Assembly: GCF_002886255.1 (NCBI RefSeq) | Contig: NZ_NJAU01000003.1 | Location: 296,370 to 360,369, forward strand | Length of the DNA: 64,000 nucleotides | Direction: 5' to 3' | Origin: Alteribacillus bidgolensis | GTDB taxonomy: Bacteria > Bacillota > Bacilli > Bacillales > Marinococcaceae | In this document: positions 1 to 6,986 of the stretch, one piece after another | How the letters are laid out: each line of letters begins with the position of its first letter | Position numbering within the stretch: the stretch's first letter is position 1 | The notes under the pieces: model-generated | The model's input: only the letters and a program-made list of their open reading frames with translations | The model's database searches: none | What the model was told of the DNA's origin: nothing | Position numbers and translations under genes: made by a program

Positions 1-63
1 TTTTATCCCTACCTATTAACCTCCTATTAGCTGGTATTGTTGAAGGCTCGTTATAAGGGTAAT

Positions 64-587
64 TTAGCTTCTGAGCACACCCAAATACTCTTCCCAGGGT
101 CCGACATCCTCCCTGTACCTTTCTGACATCACCCTTACAATCTGAGATATGTGTGTTAAATCGTGAACCACCCATGTCGAGAGCAATTCTCTTAACTTTA
201 CTTACCAAATGCCGGGTGTTTCCCTGTTAATTCAAACTGTGCATTAGATTTAATCAGTCCCATTACAATCTCGATATTCTGTGCTCGCAGGTATTTAAGC
301 TCATTCAGCTTTTGACTGATTGAGGTCTGAGACGGATTGTTTATGTGAGCATCTCGATCGAATGGAGGAAATGCCTTATTTTCACCTTCCTCAACAATCG
401 TTTTTAATCTTGGGATCCAATTATTTTTCTCACACTCAATTAAATGATCAACCACCTGTGACGGATTCCATGTTCCTTCCCCTTCGTTGCATTTCAGCCA
501 ATCGTCCGATAAACCAGATAAGAAGCTTTCTAATGTTTTTGGCGTTCGCTCTAGAATCTCAATCGCTTCGTTTAGATTAAAATTCAT
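64..587 (-). pseudogene. DinB-family protein, frameshifted
   Basis: The first 129 residues read as a DinB/YfiT-like four-helix protein with an intact metal-ligand style helix (SQVVDHLIECE). The frame then stops at 198 just after HPAFGK. Shifting by one base at about 200 restores a typical DinB C-terminus (VKLRELLSTWVVHDLTHISQ...) that runs to a stop at 64-66. One missing A in the AA run near 200 would explain it. An AGGAGG-like site lies ahead of the start. The family includes bacillithiol-dependent transferases, but this copy is probably inactive. The shift could also be a sequencing error. Confidence 0.7.
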
Positions 588-736
588 ATGTAGCCCTCCT
601 CCAACCTTTTTATTCCACTAATCCTGCCCTATTGTTCAATACAAATTATGTCAAAACAAGTGATTCGGATCAATTATTTTCACAGAAATTAAGACACCTA
701 CCTTATTCAAGATAGGTGCCCGTTTGTTGTTATGCT

Positions 737-889
737 GAATCGAATCGCCGCATATACATTCTACGTTCGGAGTCTTCCCAAGTATTAAATGCTTGGTTGG
801 AACAATATCGTGAACTTTGGGAAGAAAAATTCGACAGCTTGGATCGTTGTTTGCAGGAGTTGCAAAAGATAAAAATAAATGAAACATAA
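737..889 (+). pseudogene. ArsR-family regulator, C-terminal fragment
   Basis: The plus-strand frame from about 737 to the TAA at 887-889 encodes a tail typical of ArsR-type regulators that sit next to SRPBCC genes (LNAWLEQYRELWEEKFD..LQELQK). No helix-turn-helix part or start codon remains, so it is a 3' remnant. The following SRPBCC remnant fits the common ArsR-SRPBCC gene pair. The identification rests on the characteristic C-terminal wording only. Confidence 0.5.
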
Positions 890-974
890 GTGTCAACAAA
901 ACATTCAATACTACCTAATAAGATTTTATCGTTCGATTAAACCTTATGGAAAAACATTTTTTGGGAGGATTAAA

Positions 975-1135
975 ATGTCTGCGAAAATCGAAATCACTCG
1001 TACCTTCGATGCTCCACGTGAACTTGTGTTTAAAGCTTTTACTAAAGAAGAACACCTCTGAACTGGTGGGGTCTAAAAGGTTGGACAATTGATGTTACTA
1101 ATTTAGAATTCCGCCCGGACGGCGTCTTCAAGTTC
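975..1135 (+). pseudogene. SRPBCC (AHSA1-like) protein, N-terminal fragment
   Basis: Starts at ATG 975 behind a GGGAGG site and encodes MSAKIEITRTFDAPRELVFK, a classic AHSA1/SRPBCC N-terminus. The frame breaks after EEHL at a TGA. A one-base shift continues the family sequence (NWWGLKGWTIDVTNLEFRPDG), which then runs into the 3' end of the convergent oxidoreductase gene. It is therefore frameshifted and truncated. It looks like the partner of the ArsR fragment upstream, both left from one degraded pair. Confidence 0.65.
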
Positions 1136-2227
1136 TCAGACTATAACTTCTTCTTCTTTCAGTGTCGCTATAGGGTGCAAGAAATGATGGTCGAAAGGGA
1201 TTAACTTTTTACCTTCTTGTACTTTGTTCACCCAGTCCGGATTGACCAATGCACTCGTTCCGATTGCGATAAGATCAGCATCTCCCGACTCAATGAGGAG
1301 CTTTGCTGCCTCCGGTTCTCCCAATTTGCCATTGGCGATAACGGGAAGGCCACTGTATCGCTTAGCTAGCTTGGCAAGCGTCGGTCCATCCTCCACGAAA
1401 GCTGGGACAAACGCCTTATATTCGGTCGTATGGATGTAACTTGGGGATGCAGCTGCTAATTGTTCAAAAATAATCTTCGCATCCGTCTCTCCGTTTGCCC
1501 ATTTGTGATGAAAATCGTTTACTTTCCCTTGTGAGATACGAACACCTACCATGTAATCTGGGCCGACAACAGCACGAATGGCTTCCAGCACTTCCACAAC
1601 GATGCGGATTCGTCGCTTCGTTGAACCGCCATATTCATCTGTTCGATGGTTCGTATAATCGGTGATGAATTGATCGAGCAGGTAGCCATTCGCTGCATGG
1701 ACTTCCACCCCATCGAAGCCAATCTGTTTAGCACGGAGAGCAGCTTGTGCGAAGCTGTCGATTGCTTTTCGGATTTCCTCTTGGGTCATCTCTTTCGGAA
1801 CAGCGAACTCTCCGCTCCCTCCATGATCTTCGAGCATCTTACCCACAGGTTTTACTGCTGACGGAGCGATTGACGTAAATCTGTCATGCTGAACAAGTGC
1901 ACCCGCATGCATTAACTGTGCGACAATTTTTCCTCCTTCGCGTTGAACCGCCTGAATGACAGGTCTCCACGACTCAGCTTGTGCATCATTGGCTATGCCG
2001 GGTTGGTTCTCATAACTTTGACTGTTCACTGTATCGGGATAGATGCCTTCCGTGATAATGAGACCGAACCCACCTTTCGTAAAACGAGTATAATAACGGA
2101 CCATACGTTCATTTGCGAGCCCGGACGGTTCTGCACTTGTTCGGGTCATCGGCGATAGTACCGCCCGATTCGGCAATTTCAGGGACTCTAATTGGAATGT
2201 AGAAAAAAGATTGGAATATTTACTCAT
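1136..2227 (-). CDS. NADH:flavin oxidoreductase (old yellow enzyme family)
   Basis: A 363-residue TIM-barrel flavoenzyme of the old yellow enzyme family, expected to use FMN and NAD(P)H to reduce activated C=C bonds. Visible signatures are the N-terminal NRAVLSPMTR segment, the HAANGYLLDQF active-site region (His-x-x-Asn) followed by NHRTDEYGG, and the FMN phosphate region near VIANGKLGEP...DLIAIG. I chose the start at 2225-2227 (MSKYSNLF) because GGAGG sits just upstream; the longer frame has an N-terminal extension without homology. It is divergent from a LysR regulator 157 bp away, the likely control arrangement. Confidence 0.9.
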   Translation of the reverse strand: MSKYSNLFSTFQLESLKLPNRAVLSPMTRTSAEPSGLANERMVRYYTRFTKGGFGLIITEGIYPDTVNSQSYENQPGIANDAQAESWRPVIQAVQREGGKIVAQLMHAGALVQHDRFTSIAPSAVKPVGKMLEDHGGSGEFAVPKEMTQEEIRKAIDSFAQAALRAKQIGFDGVEVHAANGYLLDQFITDYTNHRTDEYGGSTKRRIRIVVEVLEAIRAVVGPDYMVGVRISQGKVNDFHHKWANGETDAKIIFEQLAAASPSYIHTTEYKAFVPAFVEDGPTLAKLAKRYSGLPVIANGKLGEPEAAKLLIESGDADLIAIGTSALVNPDWVNKVQEGKKLIPFDHHFLHPIATLKEEEVIV

Positions 2228-2331
2228 ATTGAATTCCTCCTTTAGTTTACCGTGGCAGCGCAATTTTTTGTCACCGACGCGATTTGTTTTGTTAATATGA
2301 TTGTATGCCATCAACTCCATATATTAAAATG

Positions 2332-2364
2332 ATCAATATTGATATCTCCATCAAAATTATTGAT
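2332..2364. promoter_or_regulatory. Candidate LysR operator between divergent genes
   Basis: The 157-bp divergent spacer contains a perfect palindrome ATCAATATTGAT at 2332-2343 and an imperfect one, ATCAAAATTATTGAT, at 2350-2364. Both fit the dyad sites used by LysR regulators. Binding is inferred from position only. Confidence 0.45.
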
Positions 2365-2384
2365 GCATAATTGGAGGTTTTTTT

Positions 2385-3251
2385 ATGGAGTTAACCGATT
2401 TAAAAATGTATATGGCGATCATAGAGGAGGGCAGCATAACCCGTGCGGCAGAGAAACTGGGCTACGTTCAGTCGAACATTACAATGCGGGTTCGCAAGCT
2501 GGAGTCGGAGCTTGGCGCCCAGCTTTTTCAGAGAAATCCGAAAGGCGTAATACCAACTGAGAAGGGGCTCGTCTTCAGTAATTATGCCTCGGATATTTTG
2601 CTTAGGATGGACGAGGCCATCAGGGCTGTAAAAGAACCAGATTACCCATGCGGACCGCTTGTGATCGGTGTTGTGGAGACGGTCGCTTCCTCTGGGCCAT
2701 TTATTCGTGCGTTATCCAAGTTTCAAAGCAAATACCCCGAAGTTGCGTTATCACTGATCACTGGGACGTCGCCGGTTAATTACGAGAAAGTGTTGAATCG
2801 CCAGTTGGATGGAGCATTCTTTACGGGCGAATTCGACTTATCCCAGTTGCAAGTCGCCTATGAGATTCGAGAAGAAGTCGTACTTCTGACTGCCGCTGAT
2901 GAAAATGAACCTGCAATTTTTCCGGACGTTGAGAATACAGCATGGGTTGTATTTTCGAAGGGCTGCCCTTTACGTGCAACCATCGAAGATTGGCTTCACG
3001 GTGTCGGTGCAACCCCCACGAACATCGTTGAGATCAGCACGCTAGAGACGATGCTGAACTGCGTAAGAGCAGGAATCGGGTACACGCTTCTAACTAAATC
3101 GGCCGCTGCTGTGAACGATGATCGCTTACGGGCTCATCCGGTTCCGGAACAGTACAAATTCGCAACAACACGACTGGTTTCCCGAAAAGAACAGTTTCAT
3201 AGCAAAACGTTCGCTGCATTTGCAGACTGTGTCAGAGAGACGGGAATTTGA
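2385..3251 (+). CDS. LysR-family transcriptional regulator
   Basis: A 288-residue regulator. Residues 1-60 form the winged helix-turn-helix (MYMAIIEEGSITRAAEKL, then SNITMRVRKLESELG and LFQRNPKGVIPTEKG). The rest is a periplasmic-binding-like effector domain of normal length. The start at 2385 follows TTGGAGG. It is divergent from the flavin oxidoreductase, so it probably controls that gene and itself. The effector cannot be told from sequence. Confidence 0.9.
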   Translation: MELTDLKMYMAIIEEGSITRAAEKLGYVQSNITMRVRKLESELGAQLFQRNPKGVIPTEKGLVFSNYASDILLRMDEAIRAVKEPDYPCGPLVIGVVETVASSGPFIRALSKFQSKYPEVALSLITGTSPVNYEKVLNRQLDGAFFTGEFDLSQLQVAYEIREEVVLLTAADENEPAIFPDVENTAWVVFSKGCPLRATIEDWLHGVGATPTNIVEISTLETMLNCVRAGIGYTLLTKSAAAVNDDRLRAHPVPEQYKFATTRLVSRKEQFHSKTFAAFADCVRETGI

Positions 3252-3540
3252 TTGATTATCTAATATGCATTTTTAGTTAACATAAAAATTTAATTATATG
3301 AAATTAGCAAAAAAGCCAATCCCAGCTGCTGATCGCTTATACGCATTCAAGTTTTCTTAAAAGACGAAGACGGTAACATTACATGGCAGAACCTTAAAAC
3401 TAACAGATACCATACCCCTTCGATCGGTATCGGGGAGTACAGTGCATCCTGGTAAAAGAAAGGAATTGGCTTTAAAAATTACAAAGTAAGTTAATCCTAA
3501 CCAATGAGTTGATTTAATACTTTTTAGTAAAGTTCTCTCC

Positions 3541-3578
3541 ATAAGAAAAGTGTTCTTTATATGTAACACTTTTCTTAT
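3541..3578. terminator. Perfect 14-bp inverted repeat
   Basis: ATAAGAAAAGTGTT (3541-3554) is repeated inverted at 3565-3578 around a 10-nt loop. It could end lysR transcription, but it has no clear T-run. The rest of 3252-3757 shows no convincing gene. Confidence 0.4.
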
Positions 3579-3757
3579 TAGAGCAACTCAAGAAAAAATG
3601 TAGAGAAGATTACAGAATTCCTCTGTCTTTTTGAAGAAATGTTTATTTATAGAAATAAATAAAAGAAGAAACGAATAAACGTTTTTTATTTGTAAAAATG
3701 TAAAATAGCAAAATGAAAATGAAGGCTAAAGATAAAAATTTAAACAAATGAGTTTAG

Positions 3758-3779
3758 GATAAATCCGAGGATTTATCCG
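3758..3779. repeat. Palindrome at the head of the palindromic block
   Basis: GGATAAATCC and GGATTTATCC form a perfect 10-bp stem separated by GA. It shares its GGATAAAT motif with the stem at 3989-4024, so the two frame the region. Confidence 0.7.
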
Positions 3780-3829
3780 ACATGTCCTGATTTATCCCTC
3801 GACTTCGTCAAGGGATAAATCGAACATGT
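3771..3829. repeat. 59-bp direct repeat, copy 1
   Basis: From ATTTATCCGACATGTCC to CGAACATGT. It recurs at 4017-4075 with one difference (CCCTCGAC versus CCCCCGAC). Each copy contains internal inverted segments (TTTATCCC with GGGATAAA, and ACATGTC with GAACATGT). Confidence 0.85.
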
Positions 3830-3864
3830 CCCCTGTGCGTCCCCTTCCGACAGGGGGCTTTTTA
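3830..3864 (+). terminator. Terminator-like hairpin with T-run
   Basis: CCCCTGT (3830-3836) pairs with ACAGGGG (3850-3856), followed by GCTTTTTATT. It reads as a plus-strand intrinsic terminator directly after repeat copy 1, suggesting a short transcript from the left. Confidence 0.45.
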
Positions 3865-3874
3865 TTCTACGGTC

Positions 3875-3914
3875 CCCCTTGACATGGAGCCTCTGACCCC
3901 TCCATATCAAGGGG
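3875..3914. repeat. 15-bp inverted repeat
   Basis: CCCCTTGACATGGAG (3875-3889) pairs with CTCCATATCAAGGGG (3900-3914) with one mismatch. It is one of several stems in 3758-4075. Confidence 0.7.
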
Positions 3915-3940
3915 CTTTCGCGGCATAAAAAGAAAAAGGC

Positions 3941-3976
3941 TCTAACGGAGAGTGACATTGTTCACTCTCCGTTAGA
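3941..3976. repeat. Perfect 15-bp inverted repeat
   Basis: TCTAACGGAGAGTGA (3941-3955) and TCACTCTCCGTTAGA (3962-3976) are perfect complements around a 6-nt loop. No T-run follows, so a terminator role is unlikely; a protein-binding or single-strand-origin role is possible. Confidence 0.7.
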
Positions 3977-3988
3977 ACTGTTGGCACT

Positions 3989-4024
3989 GGATAAATACGG
4001 ATATGGACATATCCGCATTTATCC
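3989..4024. repeat. 17-bp inverted repeat
   Basis: GGATAAATACGGATATG (3989-4005) pairs with CATATCCGCATTTATCC (4008-4024) with one mismatch and a 2-nt centre. It abuts repeat copy 2. Confidence 0.7.
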
Positions 4025-4075
4025 GACATGTCCTGATTTATCCCCCGACTTCGTCAAGGGATAAATCGAACATGT
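4017..4075. repeat. 59-bp direct repeat, copy 2
   Basis: Second copy of the 3771-3829 unit, one mismatch. The start-to-start distance is 246 bp. I see no gene between 4076 and 4230. Confidence 0.85.
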
Positions 4076-4230
4076 TTCACTGTATCAGCTCAATCCACGA
4101 TCCATTCACTTGCTTCAAGAAGAAAATGATTTACTAATAGAAAGAAATAGGAAGGGGATAAATAGCCAAGAGCTCCGCATTCACGCGAGGGCTCTTGGCT
4201 ACTTGTTATTTAGGTACGCTCTCCATATTG

Positions 4231-4386
4231 TCAGCACAGTTTTTGGAATAGGTTATGCTTATTACACCCACAGCTGAGATGCAAGTTCGGATAGTCCTTC
4301 GCCACTACCTTTGCACACTTCGGAGAACACGCCGTTCCCTTGAACTTTTTGGTCTCACCGCATCCTGGACACTTCTGCTTAGCCAT
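4231..4386 (-). CDS. Small zinc-ribbon-like protein (51 aa)
   Basis: The minus-strand frame from ATG 4384-4386 to TGA 4231-4233 encodes MAKQKCPGCGETKKFKGTAC and then CSPKCAK, SCGCNK and a terminal Cys. There are eight cysteines, with CPGC and CSPKC pairs typical of a small zinc-binding fold. AAGGA lies about 10 nt upstream. Promoter and leader closely resemble those of the 37-aa gene at 5984-6097, which supports real expression. Function unknown; nucleic-acid binding is only a guess. Confidence 0.6.
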   Translation of the reverse strand: MAKQKCPGCGETKKFKGTACSPKCAKVVAKDYPNLHLSCGCNKHNLFQKLC

Positions 4387-4441
4387 CGTCCGTTCCTTAC
4401 TTCCCGTTGAGGTTCAGGGTTTCTCCCTGCTGACAAGAACT

Positions 4442-4469
4442 ACTCTACCACGTTGATGGGCCTGATCAA
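4442..4469 (-). promoter_or_regulatory. Promoter of the 51-aa gene, with leader hairpin
   Basis: On the minus strand TTGATC (4464-4469) and TAGAGT (4442-4447) are 16 bp apart. The leader then carries a CAGGG-AGAAA-CCCTG hairpin (4415-4429) before the ribosome site. The same order and wording recur at 6121-6174. Confidence 0.55.
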
Positions 4470-4610
4470 TGCTTTTGTGTCTTACATCACCTTGTGATAT
4501 GTAGTAGGTAGTTATGCTGTAATCACATCCCCTTTTTGTATAACACTGGATGAAAAAGAGTATACCCTATAACAAAAAGGAGAACTAATGAATGGATTTA
4601 GGTCTGTTAG

Positions 4611-5396
4611 TTAATTCAAGATATGTTGATCATATCCATAATTTATAATATCTTTTTTAAATAGTTCTCTCACTAGATCTATAGTTTCAGCATCATAAAA
4701 ATATTTATAATCCGGTAAAGGTTTCTTTAATGATTCTTGGGACATATTAATCTCAGCGAATATCTTATTGTTTTTATTGGTCATTTTTTGTGCTCTATGA
4801 TGCGGGGACTGCATGATGTCTAGAATAGGAGAATCTAATAGGTTATATTTTTTTTCAATTGCTTTTATTTCACTCTCGAAATTTTCTAATGGTATATAAT
4901 TTTTAATAAATAATTCTTCTTCTTCAATATATTGTTGGGCAATGTGAAGATTTATTGAGCCTTTTCCGACTCCCAATTTTTTAATCTGATATAAAAATTG
5001 TTTAAAAGATAAACCGTTATGTGCCCCGGGAGCGACTTGACTCATTAAAACTTTATTATTTAACGTAGATAAAAAAGAACTGACTGTTCTTTTATAAGGA
5101 TTACGAACAAGTTTAAAGACATCTTTTTTTCCCCTTAAAAGTTGCTCGGCAATTTTAACCTTATAATCTTCTTGTGTTTCAAATACTTTTATTCTATATT
5201 GATGGATGGAATAGGCATCATTATAATCAATTGCTTGTTGAAGTAATCCTAATTGGAAAAAATACCACTTTATCAGTGACGTACATCCACTCTTTGGAGT
5301 CCAAAAAAATATTAACGGTAATTCTTCTTTCGAACATAATGGTAGTGTGTGGGTAATTAGCCTTTTAATGACTTCTTGTTTTTTTTTTGAAAACAC
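4611..5396 (-). CDS. Sulfotransferase-family protein
   Basis: A 261-residue protein with the two PAPS-binding signatures of the Sulfotransfer_2 family: the 5'-phosphosulfate loop PKSGCTSL near residue 34 and the 3'-phosphate motif FKLVRNPYKRTVSSFL near residue 94. It would move sulfate from PAPS to a carbohydrate or other acceptor. The start is a GTG at 5394-5396 with GGAGG 6 nt upstream; no ATG fits better. No glycan genes lie nearby, so the acceptor is unknown, and the isolated position suggests acquisition. Confidence 0.8.
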   Translation of the reverse strand: MFSKKKQEVIKRLITHTLPLCSKEELPLIFFWTPKSGCTSLIKWYFFQLGLLQQAIDYNDAYSIHQYRIKVFETQEDYKVKIAEQLLRGKKDVFKLVRNPYKRTVSSFLSTLNNKVLMSQVAPGAHNGLSFKQFLYQIKKLGVGKGSINLHIAQQYIEEEELFIKNYIPLENFESEIKAIEKKYNLLDSPILDIMQSPHHRAQKMTNKNNKIFAEINMSQESLKKPLPDYKYFYDAETIDLVRELFKKDIINYGYDQHILN

Positions 5397-5584
5397 CAGT
5401 ATCCTCCTTTTTATTAATAAATAGGTAAAGCTTCTTCTTTCTTGGATTGCAACACATTTTTTGAATTTTTTTAAACAATAAAGCTAGGCCAATAACATTA
5501 ATCCGATAATTAGATTAAACATTTCAATTTCTAAGAAATCATTATCCGGTCATAGCCGATATTATTCCTTCACTATTAATTATG

Positions 5585-5617
5585 ACGGCCTCCAGAATTT
5601 TATAGAGGTCGTTTTTT
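5585..5617 (+). terminator. Intrinsic terminator, plus strand
   Basis: ACGGCCTC (5585-5592) pairs with GAGGTCGT (5605-5612, one G-U pair) and is followed by a T-run. No plus-strand gene is visible upstream in 5397-5584, so it may end a small RNA or belong to lost DNA. Confidence 0.5.
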
Positions 5618-5811
5618 ATTTATATGCACAAATATTCTTTTTGTTTATTAGTTGAATCAATTTCATAAATTGAACCCTTGTGCCATAAGAGAGTTAGTAC
5701 CTGAATAGCAATAAGTGAATTTTTTTTGTGTTTATTCATAAAAAGAAAGGAGGATGGTCAATGAGCAATAAAGGCTGTACTTGTTCCACTCTGCTAACCG
5801 ATATTCAACCA

Positions 5812-5905
5812 GCTTGAATTCCTTAATAAAGTTTCTTCTTTCTCGTCTGGTCATGTTTATTCTCCTCAGCGTTTATTTGAACGAAGTCTATATGACCTTA
5901 TCAAA
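5812..5905 (-). mobile_element. IS3-family relic (5' end of orfA)
   Basis: From ATG 5852-5854 on the minus strand the sequence reads MTRRERRNFIKEFK, closely matching the orfA at 63674 (MTRRARRSFTKEFK). The upstream DNA also matches (TCATATAGACTT, TCAAATAAACG, TGAGGAGAAT). It is a left-end fragment of the same or a very similar insertion sequence. The 18-codon plus-strand frame over this spot is probably chance. Confidence 0.7.
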
Positions 5906-5931
5906 TCTGTCCAGCTAAGTGTAACCTATCC

Positions 5932-5963
5932 AAAAAGGCCCTCACCCTGAGGAGGGTGAGGGC
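5932..5963 (-). terminator. Terminator after the 37-aa gene
   Basis: GCCCTCACCCT (5938-5948) and AGGGTGAGGGC (5953-5963) form a perfect 11-bp stem. On the minus strand TTTTT follows at once (5936-5932). It ends the short transcript of the 37-aa gene. Confidence 0.85.
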
Positions 5964-5983
5964 GAAGGTTAGGGAGAAATCCC

Positions 5984-6097
5984 TTACTTCTTTTTCTTGT
6001 TGTCCTTGGCCTTCTCGGCTAGCTTCTTGAAGGTCTTCTCATCCATATTGAAACGGCTACCGAGGTCGCCATCCTTGCGCTTCTGGTTCTTACCCAT
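5984..6097 (-). CDS. Small basic protein (37 aa)
   Basis: The minus-strand frame from ATG 6095-6097 to TAA 5984-5986 encodes MGKNQKRKDGDLGSRFNMDE followed by KTFKKLAEKAKD and a lysine-rich tail. GAGGAAG lies just upstream. It has its own promoter (6147-6174), leader hairpin (6121-6134) and strong terminator, a complete single-gene unit. Promoter and leader are near copies of those of the 51-aa gene although the proteins are unrelated. Very basic, so nucleic-acid contact is possible. Function unknown. Confidence 0.6.
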   Translation of the reverse strand: MGKNQKRKDGDLGSRFNMDEKTFKKLAEKAKDNKKKK

Positions 6098-6146
6098 GCT
6101 TCCTCTTTCTTCGAGTGTTTCAGGGTTTCCCCTGTGGACAAGAACC

Positions 6147-6174
6147 ACTCTACCACGCTGAGGTTCCTGGTCAA
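6147..6174 (-). promoter_or_regulatory. Promoter of the 37-aa gene, with leader hairpin
   Basis: TTGACC (6169-6174) and TAGAGT (6147-6152) on the minus strand, 16-bp spacer, then GTTCTTGTC and a CAGGG-GAAA-CCCTG hairpin (6121-6134). Compare 4442-4469. Confidence 0.55.
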
Positions 6175-6275
6175 CTCCATCCAGTGTGTTCTACATCACA
6201 CTACTAGGGGTAGTACCGGCGAAGCTGTCACCAGGGGAAAAGTAGAAGTTTGCTAGTTAAATAAAAAAACTTGAA

Positions 6276-6307
6276 GTCGTATCCTATATGGGTGCGTGGA
6301 TTGAAAT
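6276..6307. CRISPR. Orphan 32-nt type I-C-like CRISPR repeat
   Basis: The 32 nt at 6276-6307 begin GTCGTATCC, contain ATATGGGTGCGTGG and end GATTGAAAT. Length, GTCG start, GGGTGC centre and ATTGAAAT end are those of type I-C repeats of Firmicutes. No second copy lies within a spacer distance on either side and no cas gene is in the window. It appears to be the remains of an array end, fused at about 6350 to a truncated hydrolase gene. Confidence 0.65.
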
Positions 6308-6335
6308 GCTGCAATAGTGGTAGTCATCGAGATTA

Positions 6336-6698
6336 TTATGCGACAATACTACAATAACAAGAATCGGCCCGCCATCCATGTACAAAGATGACATTTGGAG
6401 CCTCTTCGTTTCTATTTATAAAAGCCTCTCCAGTTATATAATCATTACACTCGTCTTCAGAATAAATTAAACTTTGGGATTCGAATGTTCCAATTCTATA
6501 CCCTTTTTTTGATACATGAAGATTTAAAGAAAACTCAATAGGGTGAGTTTTATAAAAAAATTCCCTCTCGGTAATATCAGGAATTGATTGAGAAGTAGAA
6601 AATTGAAATTCTAGGCTCCGGTCTTTATGTAATTTATTCAAGGCATAATAGTCGATTATTTTAGAAAAAAACGTCATCATAACATCCCAACTACTCAT
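6336..6698 (-). pseudogene. Alpha/beta-hydrolase-like protein, truncated
   Basis: The first 110 residues look like the start of a Bacillus-type alpha/beta hydrolase: a conserved N-terminal region (LEFQFSTSQSIPDITEREFF), then NVIFVHGWR, the strand and oxyanion HGW motif that precede the catalytic serine domain. Sequence homology ends at about 6356 and is replaced by unrelated residues up to the stop. All catalytic residues are missing. The break adjoins the orphan CRISPR repeat, pointing to an old rearrangement. Confidence 0.6.
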
Positions 6699-6986
6699 AA
6701 GTGTAAATCTATATTAAGTTTATCACATAGAAAAACAAGAATCATTTTCCTGTTCTTTTAATAATTAGTTTTTTAAGAAAACTATTAAACTTTTTATGGG
6801 TTATATGGGTATTTTTTTATATTATTCGGGGCGTATAAAAAGCGCACCCAAAAATAAAATGAATGATTTTTGGACACGCCTATTTGTGCATTCATGTATT
6901 GTGAACCCAAAGAAAAACCTTTCGTTACCAAAATTTATATTATACATAAGTAATGTATATCTTATCTTTCTATTAGCTGTAGTTTT

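Noticed and set aside
651..908. 85-aa minus-strand ORF
   Set aside because: It lies opposite the ArsR fragment and has no ribosome site or recognisable sequence.
3298..3454. Short frames reading LAKKPIPAADRLYAFKF and KDEDGNITWQNLKTNRYHTP
   Set aside because: They could be one broken small gene, but no family was recognised and the frame shift is unclear.
5761..5817. 18-codon plus-strand ORF with AGGAGG upstream
   Set aside because: It overlaps the IS3 relic on the other strand and has no conserved features; the ribosome-like site is probably chance.
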